A stretch of 11,092 nt of DNA from Bacteroides sp. (GTDB lineage Bacteria; Bacteroidota; Bacteroidia; Bacteroidales; Muribaculaceae): assembly GCA_014801605.1 (NCBI GenBank), contig JAAVDU010000009.1, positions 15,531 through 26,622 on the forward strand, in the 5' to 3' direction. A model generated the notes under the pieces. The model searched no databases. It worked only from the letters and a program-made list of their open reading frames with translations, and was not told the DNA's origin. The position numbers were made by a program, and so were the translations under genes. Below, piece by piece: positions 1 through 6,321 of this stretch; position 1 is the first letter of the stretch; each line of letters opens with the position of its first letter.

Positions 1-660
1 ACTCAGGGGCGTGTGATCAGCTGCGCCCTCCTCGTGATGGTGGCTTGGGCTGTATATTACTTCTACAGCAACACTCCCGATCCCCTCTCCGGCATCCAGC
101 CGCAGCAGTATCAGCAGTTCAACCCCTTCTATGTTGTGGCGCTCACTCCCGTGTCGCTCGCCATCTTCGGAGCCCTCGCCAAGCGCAAGAAGGAGCCCTC
201 CGCTCCGCGCAAGATCGGATATGGCATGATTCTCGCCGCTGTGGCTTATGGCGTGATGATGCTCGGCTCTCTCTCAATCGTGGGCACAAGCGCTTCCGTT
301 TCACCCAATTGGCTTATCTCCACTTATCTTCTCCTCACATTCGCCGAGCTTCTTCTCTCCCCGATGGGAATCTCTTTCGTGTCGAAAGTGGCTCCTCCGA
401 AGCTGAAGGGCTCGATGATGGGTGGCTGGTTTGCCGCAACCGCTGTAGGCAACTATCTCGTCTCCATCCCGATGATTCTCTGGGGAAAGATACCCCTCTA
501 TCTTCTCTGGATCATCCTCATCGCCATCTGTCTTGTGGCTGCCGGCTTCATCTTCATGATGATGAAGCGTCTCGAAGCTGCCACAGCCGACGAGCCTCAG
601 CAGTCGGCCGCCGCAGAAGTGGCAGGTGGAGAGGCTACCGCCGCAGAGGTGGAGGCCTGA
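1..660 (+). CDS. POT/PTR-family proton-coupled peptide transporter, C-terminal part (5' truncated)
   Basis: The reading frame is open from base 1, so the gene starts outside the window; 219 C-terminal residues are present. At least six hydrophobic segments are visible, so this is an inner-membrane protein. The POT (MFS) signature of the late helices is clear: an NP-F-VV-L-P stretch, then AELLLSPMGISFVSKVAP, followed by KGSMMGGWFAATAVGNYL, matching the ELxLSPxGLSxVxKLAP and MMGxWFxxxAxGN pattern of DtpT-like di/tripeptide:H+ symporters. The family imports short peptides using the proton gradient; the substrate cannot be read from this fragment. After the last helix (MMMKRLEA) comes a tail of about 25 residues made almost only of Ala, Glu and Gly, probably a disordered cytoplasmic end. 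The gene is followed 29 bases later by a strong terminator. The family call is firm; the N-terminal half is not visible. Confidence 0.9.
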   Translation, partial: TQGRVISCALLVMVAWAVYYFYSNTPDPLSGIQPQQYQQFNPFYVVALTPVSLAIFGALAKRKKEPSAPRKIGYGMILAAVAYGVMMLGSLSIVGTSASVSPNWLISTYLLLTFAELLLSPMGISFVSKVAPPKLKGSMMGGWFAATAVGNYLVSIPMILWGKIPLYLLWIILIAICLVAAGFIFMMMKRLEAATADEPQQSAAAEVAGGEATAAEVEA

Positions 661-689
661 TCACGCATAGACTCAATTTCCCCGACAAT

Positions 690-721
690 AAAAAAGGATG
701 CCCGCTCAGGCATCCTTTTTT
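690..721. terminator. Bidirectional intrinsic terminator
   Basis: A GC stem GGATGCC (696-702) and GGCATCC (709-715) encloses a 6-base loop. It is flanked by six A (690-695) and six T (716-721), so the whole element is a 13-bp inverted repeat that reads as stem plus U-tract on either strand. It lies between the stop of the + strand peptide transporter (660) and the stop of the minus-strand acyl-CoA ligase (752), and would end both convergent transcripts. Confidence 0.93.
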
Positions 722-751
722 ATTATCTTTATATTCTCTTCGGTATATCTG

Positions 752-2410
752 TCAATGTGTATAGAGGAAGCGTTTTATACTTCGCTTCGGAGTCTTCTCG
801 AATTCATTCGGCATAAGAATGATCTTTGCCAGACGCTCGTAAGGGGCCACGATCTTGTTGAGCTCTGTCCTCACATTCTCCATCGTGCTGTCCATATCCT
901 TGAAAGTGATTCCCAGCTTGTCGGCCGCATCAAAATCGGGATATACAAGTCCCACGAGCTTACCGTCGCGCTCCACCACCAGACTCTCCGACACGAAGGG
1001 CATGTTGTTGAGCTTGGCCTCTATCTCCTCCGGATAGATATTCTGTCCGGAGCCTGAGAGTATCATGGTCTTCGAGCGTCCGCGCAGGAAGAGGGTGCCG
1101 TCGGGAGTGCGTGTTCCCATGTCGCCGGTGTGGAGCCATCCCTCCTCGTCGATCACGGCCGCCGTGGCCTCCGGATTCTTGTAATACCCCTTCATCACAT
1201 TCGTGCCTCTCACGCATATCTCTCCCGGTATGTTCTCCGGATCGGGGGAGTCGATCTTGCTCTCCATTATGGGAAGGGTCCTCCCGGAGGAGCCTACGAT
1301 AAACTCGCGCCAGGGGGTATACGATATCAGAGGGCCACACTCCGTCATGCCGTAGCCGACGGTGAAGGGGAATTTTATCTTGTGAAGAAACTCCTCCACC
1401 TCATGGTTGAGCGGAGCGCCACCCACTATCACCTCCTCGAACTCACCCCCGAAGGCATCCACAAGCTTCTTCCTTATCTTCGTGTAGATAAGGGAATCGA
1501 GGAAGGGTACGGCGAGGGTCCATCGGAGAGTCCCCTTGGAGATCATCGGGAGTATCTGGTTCTTGTAGATCTTCTCGAGGATGAGGGGGACGCATATCAC
1601 GAGATTGGGCTTCACCTCCCCGAGAGCCTTGAGGAGTACCCTCGGCGAGGGGGTCTTGCAGAGAAGCGTGATGTGGGAGCCCACGGCCAGCGGCGTGAGC
1701 ATATCGAAAGCGCATCCATAGGCATGGGCGAGCGGAAGGAAGGCCAGCGCCCGCGATGAGCGGAAATGAAGCTCCGACTGCATACCGAAGCATACGTTCC
1801 CCGCGAGGTTCTCACCCGTAAGCATCACCCCCTTTGAGAAACCGGTGGTGCCGCTCGTATAGTTGATCTCCACCACCTCGGAGTTGGCGCGGTCGGCAAA
1901 ACGCACGTCAGTATTCCTATAGCCGTTGGGATAACGGCGGTTGAACCGCCGGTTGAGCAGACGAAGATGCCTCATAAGCTCCGTCGTAGGGAGCTCATGG
2001 AGCACTGTCCTCTTCTCCAGACTTATCACACCCTTCACCTTCAGCAGCGATTCAGGGTCGATATGCTCCCATATATGGTCGGAGATGAAGAGGAGCTCCG
2101 CGCCTGAATGATTCACTATGTGGATTATGTCGAGCGGATTGAATTCGGAAAGGATAGGCACTATGACCGCCCCGTAGGTGACGGTGGCCATATACGTTAT
2201 CACCCATGCCGAGGAATCCTTTCCGCAAAGAGCCACCTTGTCGCCCGGCTTTATACCCAGCGACTCGAAGAGCATATGCGTCTGGGCTATCCTGCGTGAG
2301 AGCTCCGAATAATTGATGGTGTTGTCATGGCCATATTCAGAGAGAGCCGGGAGGTCCCAGTTCTCTCGGAAGCTCTTTTCGTATATCTTGATGAAATTAT
2401 CTACATTCAC
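752..2410 (-). CDS. AMP-forming acyl-CoA synthetase/ligase (FadD-like)
   Basis: 552 residues of the adenylate-forming (ANL) superfamily, which activates a carboxylic acid with ATP to an acyl-AMP and then usually makes the CoA thioester. Motifs in order: A3 phosphate loop YTSGTTGFSKG (about 184-194), A5 GYGMTE (352-357), A7 GWLHTGD (424-430), and the A8 hinge RGRSKTMILSGSGQNIYPEEIE from about 443. The C-terminal A10 region reads EKTPKRSIKRF, so serine 544 sits where the catalytic lysine (xGKxxR or LKLKR) is expected. An Arg/Asn-rich stretch around 150-170 precedes A3. Start: GTG at 2410 is the first possible start, because an in-frame stop lies 15 bases upstream. The gene follows the alcohol dehydrogenase gene after 42 bases and ends at the bidirectional terminator, so it is probably the second gene of that operon. 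Chain length of the substrate is not decidable; long-chain fatty acid is the default guess. Confidence 0.9.
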   Translation of the reverse strand: MNVDNFIKIYEKSFRENWDLPALSEYGHDNTINYSELSRRIAQTHMLFESLGIKPGDKVALCGKDSSAWVITYMATVTYGAVIVPILSEFNPLDIIHIVNHSGAELLFISDHIWEHIDPESLLKVKGVISLEKRTVLHELPTTELMRHLRLLNRRFNRRYPNGYRNTDVRFADRANSEVVEINYTSGTTGFSKGVMLTGENLAGNVCFGMQSELHFRSSRALAFLPLAHAYGCAFDMLTPLAVGSHITLLCKTPSPRVLLKALGEVKPNLVICVPLILEKIYKNQILPMISKGTLRWTLAVPFLDSLIYTKIRKKLVDAFGGEFEEVIVGGAPLNHEVEEFLHKIKFPFTVGYGMTECGPLISYTPWREFIVGSSGRTLPIMESKIDSPDPENIPGEICVRGTNVMKGYYKNPEATAAVIDEEGWLHTGDMGTRTPDGTLFLRGRSKTMILSGSGQNIYPEEIEAKLNNMPFVSESLVVERDGKLVGLVYPDFDAADKLGITFKDMDSTMENVRTELNKIVAPYERLAKIILMPNEFEKTPKRSIKRFLYTH

Positions 2411-2452
2411 GGTAAAATCTTTTTAGTTTTCAGAAAGGGAGTCTCTCCTCTG

Positions 2453-3622
2453 TCAAAGGGCCTCCTCGTAGATCTTCCGGCAGTCATCCATAGTGAGGGT
2501 GACGTAGCCCCCTACGGTCTTACCCATATTCCCTTCGAGCCCCTTTACGAGGAGGTCGATGTCGGGCTCCTTCCCTATCAGCTCGCGCAGGGAGGTGGTC
2601 AGTCCGAGGTCATGGTAGAAATCCTTCAGCAGGGCTATACCCTCATCTATGATCTGCTCCGTGGAGAGTCCCGCCGGATTCACGCTCATCACGTTGATGG
2701 CGAAACGCCACACCATGTCGGGATTGCTCTTGGCCACAAACTTCAGCCACGCCGGCACTATGCAGGCGAGTCCTGCACCGTGGGCCACGTCGTAGATGGC
2801 CGACACCTCATGCTCGATGCGGTGGGAGGCCCAGTCCTCCACCTTCCCCACGCCGCAGAGACCGTTGTGGGCGAGCGTCCCGGCCCACATTATGTCGGCG
2901 CGTGCCTCATAGTCGTCGGGGTTGAGACGCAGTGTGAGTCCGCGGTCCATGATATCGCGCATGATCGCCTCCGAATAGGCGTTGACAAGCGGCGCCGGTG
3001 TGTTGGAGAAGTAGCGCTCGAAGATATGGCAGAGCATATCCACGATGCCGCAGGCCGTCTGGAAAGGGGGAAGGGTCATCGTGAGCTCCGGATTCTCGAT
3101 TGCAAACTTCGGGCGCGTGAGCTGGCAGCGGTAGGATATCTTATGGTGCCCCTCCCGCTTGGTGATCACGGAATTCGGACTCCCCTCGCTTCCGGCAGCC
3201 GGAATGGTGAGCACCACCCCTATCGGCAACGCATCCTGAGGCTGCTCCTTCCCGGCATAGAAGTCCCAGAAATCACCGGAGTAGCAACTTCCGAGAGCTA
3301 CTGCCTTCGCGGTGTCTACCACAGAGCCGCCACCCACGGCGAGTATGAAATCTACGGCATGCTCCTGACACAGTGCGATACCCTCATACACCTTGTCGTC
3401 GGTGGGGTTGGGCTGTATATCCTTGAGTACGGTGTGGAAAATCCCTTCGGCGTCGAGTGCATCCTTCACGGTGGCGATCAGACCGCTGCGTTCGGCAGAG
3501 CCCCCGCCATACACGAGGAGCACCCTCTTTCCGCCATATTTAGCTACAAGTTTTCCGGTATCTTTCTGAGTGTCACGACCGAATACGAATTCCGTCGGAG
3601 AGTGAAATACAAAATTTTCCAT
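2453..3622 (-). CDS. Iron-containing alcohol dehydrogenase (YqhD/butanol dehydrogenase type)
   Basis: 389 residues of the group III metal-dependent alcohol dehydrogenases, which interconvert aldehydes and alcohols with NAD(P)H in the cytosol. Visible features: N-terminal FHSPTEFVFGRDT typical of the BDH/YqhD branch, dinucleotide-binding YGGGS (38-42) and GGGSVVDTAKAVALG (97-111), then TIPAAGSEGS (139-147). The metal ligands of the family can be placed as D195 and H199 (CGIVDMLCHIFERYF), H267 (DWASHRIEHE) and H281 (YDVAHGAG). I chose the ATG at 3622 (MENFVFHSPTEF) because the family begins there; an open frame of 40 more codons up to 3742 has no family similarity and runs into the intergenic region. 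Length matches the family (about 385-390). It lies 42 bases upstream of the acyl-CoA ligase in the same direction. The physiological aldehyde cannot be predicted. Confidence 0.93.
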   Translation of the reverse strand: MENFVFHSPTEFVFGRDTQKDTGKLVAKYGGKRVLLVYGGGSAERSGLIATVKDALDAEGIFHTVLKDIQPNPTDDKVYEGIALCQEHAVDFILAVGGGSVVDTAKAVALGSCYSGDFWDFYAGKEQPQDALPIGVVLTIPAAGSEGSPNSVITKREGHHKISYRCQLTRPKFAIENPELTMTLPPFQTACGIVDMLCHIFERYFSNTPAPLVNAYSEAIMRDIMDRGLTLRLNPDDYEARADIMWAGTLAHNGLCGVGKVEDWASHRIEHEVSAIYDVAHGAGLACIVPAWLKFVAKSNPDMVWRFAINVMSVNPAGLSTEQIIDEGIALLKDFYHDLGLTTSLRELIGKEPDIDLLVKGLEGNMGKTVGGYVTLTMDDCRKIYEEAL

Positions 3623-3697
3623 AATATATCTTAGTTTGGGCTGCCGGCATACGGACACACGCATAGCCTCCCGCATGCAGGCCTTATGACATATTAA

Positions 3698-3706
3698 CAA
3701 ACAGTA
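3698..3706 (-). promoter_or_regulatory. Possible -7 element for the adh-acyl-CoA ligase operon
   Basis: On the minus strand this reads TACTGTTTG, which is the Bacteroidetes -7 element TAnnTTTG with one extra base between TA and TTTG. It would leave a leader of roughly 70 bases before the dehydrogenase ATG at 3622. No TTTG -33 box is seen at the right distance upstream, so this is a weak candidate; no better one was found in front of the operon. Confidence 0.25.
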
Positions 3707-3782
3707 GGCTGATATTGTTTCATTTACCCTGCCGCCAATCATCCGGGGGCGACCGCAACGGGAAGTTTTTTACGCATCTTGT

Positions 3783-3813
3783 TTTGTGGAGTCAGAAATT
3801 TGTTGTAGCTTTG
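3783..3813 (+). promoter_or_regulatory. Bacteroidetes-type promoter (TTTG -33 / TAnnTTTG -7) for the lipoprotein gene
   Basis: The -33 box TTTG is at 3783-3786 and the -7 box TAGCTTTG at 3806-3813, with a 19-base spacer. Both the sequences and the spacing match the primary sigma factor consensus known from Bacteroides. Transcription would begin a few bases after 3813, giving a leader of about 115 bases before the ATG at 3935. Confidence 0.8.
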
Positions 3814-3934
3814 CAGTGCTTTTTGTTTTACCTCCTGTCTATCGTCGCCGGTCGTCCTCTTCGGGCTTTCCGGCGGGCGTTTACTTCCAATCTATTACAT
3901 AAGTAAGAGTCAGACTTTTATACTTTTTTTCACC

Positions 3935-4579
3935 ATGCATACGCATGTAAGGGATATCACCATATCAAGGGTGAGTGCCGTGGCGCTTGTCGCGACCGTG
4001 GCGCTTGCTACGCTCGCATGCCGACAGAAGTCTGAGCCGGAGTCTGTCCAGGTATGTTCTGTCCCTATTTCCGAAAGTGATGATTTTCATGCCGACAATG
4101 ATATCGCCATGACCATCCGAAGCCTTGCCGACGCAATAAAGGTTGGCGAGCCGCTCGACTCCGCTTTATATGATTTCCAGGGTATCCTCACCGACGGGCA
4201 GGGCTCACCATTATACACCGATGTGCAGGGTGCCCCCGGACAATGGGAGGTGGATGTGCTTGATCCGAAGAATGTCATGATACGCAATGTATTCCTCGGC
4301 GACCTCCTCCCCTCCGACCTCCAGAGCTATCTCCTCCAGACTCTCCATATCGACGACTCTCACGAGATGCTCTTTCAGGCCCACGATGCCGTCGACGACG
4401 ATGAGACCGAGATTTCGGTCTACGACCTCAACGGCGGGTATCTCCGTTTCGAGGTGCGCGCCGGCATTGCTCCCAACGGACTCGAGGGCCCTATGCTATG
4501 CATCGTCATGAGTGCCGACCCGCCGGTCGGGGCCGAAACACAAACCATCGCGTCGGCTCAAAACGTGGCAAAGCCATGA
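3935..4579 (+). CDS. Uncharacterised secreted protein, probable lipoprotein
   Basis: 214 residues; I do not recognise the family. The N-terminus is export-like: a short basic/polar region (MHTHVRDITISR), a hydrophobic core VSAVALVATVALATLA and cysteine 29. The lipobox is not canonical, since the -3 position is Thr rather than Leu (T-L-A-C), so lipidation is likely but not certain, and cleavage by signal peptidase I is an alternative. The mature part is acidic, with a cluster DAVDDDETE near residues 150-158 and alternating stretches that look like beta strands (WEVDVLDPKNVMIRNVFLGDLL; YLRFEVRAG). Two further cysteines are visible in the mature part. It has its own strong promoter and a long leader. 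Its last 24 codons plus the stop lie antisense to the end of the convergent walJ-like gene. The start at 3935 is the only ATG that includes the signal sequence. Expected place: periplasm or outer membrane. Confidence 0.75.
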   Translation: MHTHVRDITISRVSAVALVATVALATLACRQKSEPESVQVCSVPISESDDFHADNDIAMTIRSLADAIKVGEPLDSALYDFQGILTDGQGSPLYTDVQGAPGQWEVDVLDPKNVMIRNVFLGDLLPSDLQSYLLQTLHIDDSHEMLFQAHDAVDDDETEISVYDLNGGYLRFEVRAGIAPNGLEGPMLCIVMSADPPVGAETQTIASAQNVAKP

Positions 4580-5525
4580 GCTGTACGTCGGCCTGACGGT
4601 CCTCGATCGTCTCCTCGGCATTCCCGACTTTTACCCCATTCCCCTCCAGAGCCTCTCTGACTGCCGACAAGGCTTTCTGAGGGGTATTGTTGTCTTGGGA
4701 GAGATGACAAAGAAAGATATATTCCAGATTCTCGTTCATCACCTCCCGGAGTATCGCTGCCGTCTGAAGATTGTCGAGGTGGCCCTGGGCTGTCTGGATT
4801 CTTGCCTTGAGATATTCCGGATACCTCCCCGCAAGAAGCATACGGAGGTCGTAGTTCGCCTCTATCACAAGATAGTTGGCACGGCTTATGTAGTGGCGTG
4901 CCCGCTCTGTCACCTCCCCGAGGTCGGTGGCAAGCACGAAGCGGCGGTTGTCAAACTCCACCGAGAAGCCCATGTTGTCCATCCCGTCGTGAGGCACCTC
5001 GAAAGCCGTGATCTCCATCCCCGCGAGATTGAAGGGTATCTCTTTGAAGATAGGGTGATGATAGTCCTTGATACGTTTGGAGATGCTGTGGCGCCGTAGA
5101 AGAGCGTTCAGAACGCGGTTGGTGCAATACACCTTCATATGCTTGTACATCCTCAGTAGTGTATAGACGTAGCGCACATGGTCGGAATGGTCGTGGGTGA
5201 GAAGAATACCCTTCACCTTCATCATATCCACCCCGTTGGTCTTGAGGGTCTGTTCTATCACGTCGGCCTTTATCCCGGCGTCGATTATTATCCCTCCTGT
5301 CGAGTTTCCTAAATAACATGAATTTCCCGACGAGCCGGAGCCTATCGAGAGATATTTAAGTAGCCGGTCGGGATCTCCCTGTGCTTTCCTCGCCGGCTGG
5401 GGAATCTCCGAGGTGGCATATACGTTGCGGCGTCTCGTCGACGCCGGGCGTGTCTCCGGCTCTTCATCCCTCCACTCCTCGAAGGGGAGCATCGCCTGTC
5501 CTTCAAATGATATCTTGCGTCGCAA
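4506..5525 (-). CDS. MBL-fold metallohydrolase, WalJ/YycJ-like
   Basis: 339 residues. From about residue 56 it matches the YycJ/WalJ branch of the metallo-beta-lactamase fold: LSIGSGSSGNSCYL (59-72), IIIDAGI, the metal motif THDHSDH (H111, H113, D115, H116), PHD with H179, ATDLGE with D201, GHLDN with H249, and FLCHLSQDNN with H274. All expected di-metal ligands are present, so an active hydrolase is likely. Family members have been linked to nuclease activity on DNA ends and, in Firmicutes, to the WalRK cell-wall locus; here no walRK is nearby, so the role is inferred only. Residues 1-55 form a polar, Arg/Pro-rich extension before the fold; the start could be M1 or M12, as no other Met occurs before M101. 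It begins 21 bases after the rsmI-family stop, suggesting co-transcription, and its 3' end overlaps the convergent lipoprotein gene by 74 bases. Confidence 0.87.
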   Translation of the reverse strand: MRRKISFEGQAMLPFEEWRDEEPETRPASTRRRNVYATSEIPQPARKAQGDPDRLLKYLSIGSGSSGNSCYLGNSTGGIIIDAGIKADVIEQTLKTNGVDMMKVKGILLTHDHSDHVRYVYTLLRMYKHMKVYCTNRVLNALLRRHSISKRIKDYHHPIFKEIPFNLAGMEITAFEVPHDGMDNMGFSVEFDNRRFVLATDLGEVTERARHYISRANYLVIEANYDLRMLLAGRYPEYLKARIQTAQGHLDNLQTAAILREVMNENLEYIFLCHLSQDNNTPQKALSAVREALEGNGVKVGNAEETIEDRQADVQLMALPRFEPTRWFVFRPRPAGRHS

Positions 5526-5546
5526 TGTAGTCTGTTCCTTTCTTAT

Positions 5547-6260
5547 TTAATGATATATGAGAAATATCGCAGGCCGCTTGTCGTAGTCATATTTAGCGGT
5601 GCGCCATTTTCCCGCCGGGCGGGTCACTATGCTCTCCCTCTCGGGATCGGTGATGTCGCAGGCCACACACAGCAGAGTGTCGGGCCGGAGTGTCTTGGCA
5701 AGACTCTCCACCATCCTGTTGTTGCGGTAGGGGGTCTCGATGAAGATCTGCGTCAGGTCATGTTTGCGCGCCAGCACCTCAAGGTCTTTCAGTTTACGCT
5801 CGCGCTCTTTAGGTTCTATCGGAAGATAGCCGTTGAATGTGAAACCCTGCCCGTTGAAGCCTGACGCCATCAGCGCCATCAGTATGCTTGAGGGCCCCAC
5901 AAGAGGCACCACCTTAAGACCCTCCCGCTGTGCTATGCTCACCGGAAGCGAACCCGGATCGGCCACTGCCGGACATCCAGCCTCGCTCATCACCCCTACA
6001 GGCTCCCCCCTGCGCAGGGGGTCGAGATATGAGCTCACCTCCATCGGGTCGGTGTGACGGTTGAGCTCGTAGAAGGTCACCGCGCCGATATCGAATCCCG
6101 GGTCGCAACGCTTCAGAAAGCGCCGCGCCGTGCGCACATTCTCGACTATGATGTGGTGCAGACCTCTGAGTATCTCCAGGTTCCCCTCGGGCAAGGTGTC
6201 GCGCAAGGGGGCGTCGCTGATGTTGACAGGGACAAGATATAATGCCGGTGATAGTTTCAT
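5547..6260 (-). CDS. RsmI-family SAM-dependent methyltransferase, short form
   Basis: 237 residues of the tetrapyrrole-methylase-like fold (COG0313). E. coli RsmI 2'-O-methylates C1402 of 16S rRNA. Seen here: N-terminal LYLVPVNISD in place of LYIVATPIGNLxD, PVGVMSEAGCPAVADPGS (87-104) in place of SDAGTPxISDPG, VVPLVGPSSILMALMASGF (117-135) and FNGYLP (142-147), then IFIETPYRNNRM (172-183). All are recognisable but divergent. It is about 50 residues shorter than E. coli RsmI and lacks the C-terminal helical domain, ending directly at AIFLIYH. It may be a Bacteroidetes paralogue with another RNA target, so I give no symbol. The ATG at 6260 gives the family N-terminus; 64 further open codons upstream run through the promoter region and are not family-like. 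It is divergent from the RsmF-type gene and sits 21 bases before walJ. Confidence 0.85.
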   Translation of the reverse strand: MKLSPALYLVPVNISDAPLRDTLPEGNLEILRGLHHIIVENVRTARRFLKRCDPGFDIGAVTFYELNRHTDPMEVSSYLDPLRRGEPVGVMSEAGCPAVADPGSLPVSIAQREGLKVVPLVGPSSILMALMASGFNGQGFTFNGYLPIEPKERERKLKDLEVLARKHDLTQIFIETPYRNNRMVESLAKTLRPDTLLCVACDITDPERESIVTRPAGKWRTAKYDYDKRPAIFLIYH

Positions 6261-6265
6261 ACCTA

Positions 6266-6295
6266 CAAAATTAATAAAAAATTTTATTACCTTTG
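6266..6295. promoter_or_regulatory. Symmetrical divergent promoter between the two methyltransferase genes
   Basis: A + strand -7 box TACCTTTG (6288-6295) faces the rsmF-type gene, and a minus-strand -7 box TAATTTTG (6273-6266) faces the rsmI-family gene. They are exact mirror images about the centre 6280/6281. The 14 bases between them are an A/T palindrome (ATAAAA, AA, TTTTAT), so the whole 30 bases form an inverted repeat in which only the two variable bases of each box and the central AA fail to pair. For the minus strand a TTTG -33 box is available at 6299-6296 (22-base spacer), overlapping the + strand -7 box in TTTGCAAA. No TTTG -33 box is seen for the + direction. Confidence 0.65.
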
Positions 6296-6321
6296 CAAAA
6301 AAACCAACTTTACAGTTTGCT

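Larger units (their letters stand above)
3623..3934. other. Intergenic region between divergent adh and lipoprotein genes
   Basis: This 312-base stretch separates two divergent genes. Its right half holds a convincing Bacteroidetes promoter reading right (3783-3813). Its left half holds only a weak promoter-like sequence reading left (3698-3706). The 120 bases between the right-hand promoter and the lipoprotein ATG form a long leader with an imperfect GC-rich inverted repeat (CGCCGG at 3846-3851, CCGGCG at 3870-3875) and a T-rich stretch just before the start codon. I recognise no riboswitch or RNA gene. The only open frame on the + strand (3715-3906) would begin with TTG and runs straight through the promoter, so I do not call it. 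Confidence 0.7.

Noticed and set aside
2327..3634. A 435-codon open frame on the + strand opposite the dehydrogenase and part of the ligase.
   Set aside because: The minus strand in the same place encodes two proteins with full family motifs. The antisense product has no recognisable domain and is expected by chance in GC-rich coding DNA.
3623..3742. Possible 40-codon N-terminal extension of the alcohol dehydrogenase.
   Set aside because: Family proteins begin at MENFVFHSPTEF; the extension is Cys/Arg-rich with no similarity and lies in the intergenic region.
3846..3875. GC-rich inverted repeat as a terminator or riboswitch.
   Set aside because: Only six pairs with an 18-base loop and no U-tract; it lies inside a leader and matches no riboswitch class I know.
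3715..3906. A 63-codon frame on the + strand with a hydrophobic middle.
   Set aside because: It would start with TTG and includes the -33/-7 promoter elements of the next gene.
6301..6320. TACAGTTTG just before the RsmF-type ATG as a promoter.
   Set aside because: One base too many between TA and TTTG, and it ends 2 bases before the start codon; the box at 6288-6295 fits better.
6130..6321. Possible N-terminal extension of the RsmF-type gene by 64 codons.
   Set aside because: It would overlap the divergent RsmI-family gene and run through the promoter palindrome; the family N-terminus begins at 6322.
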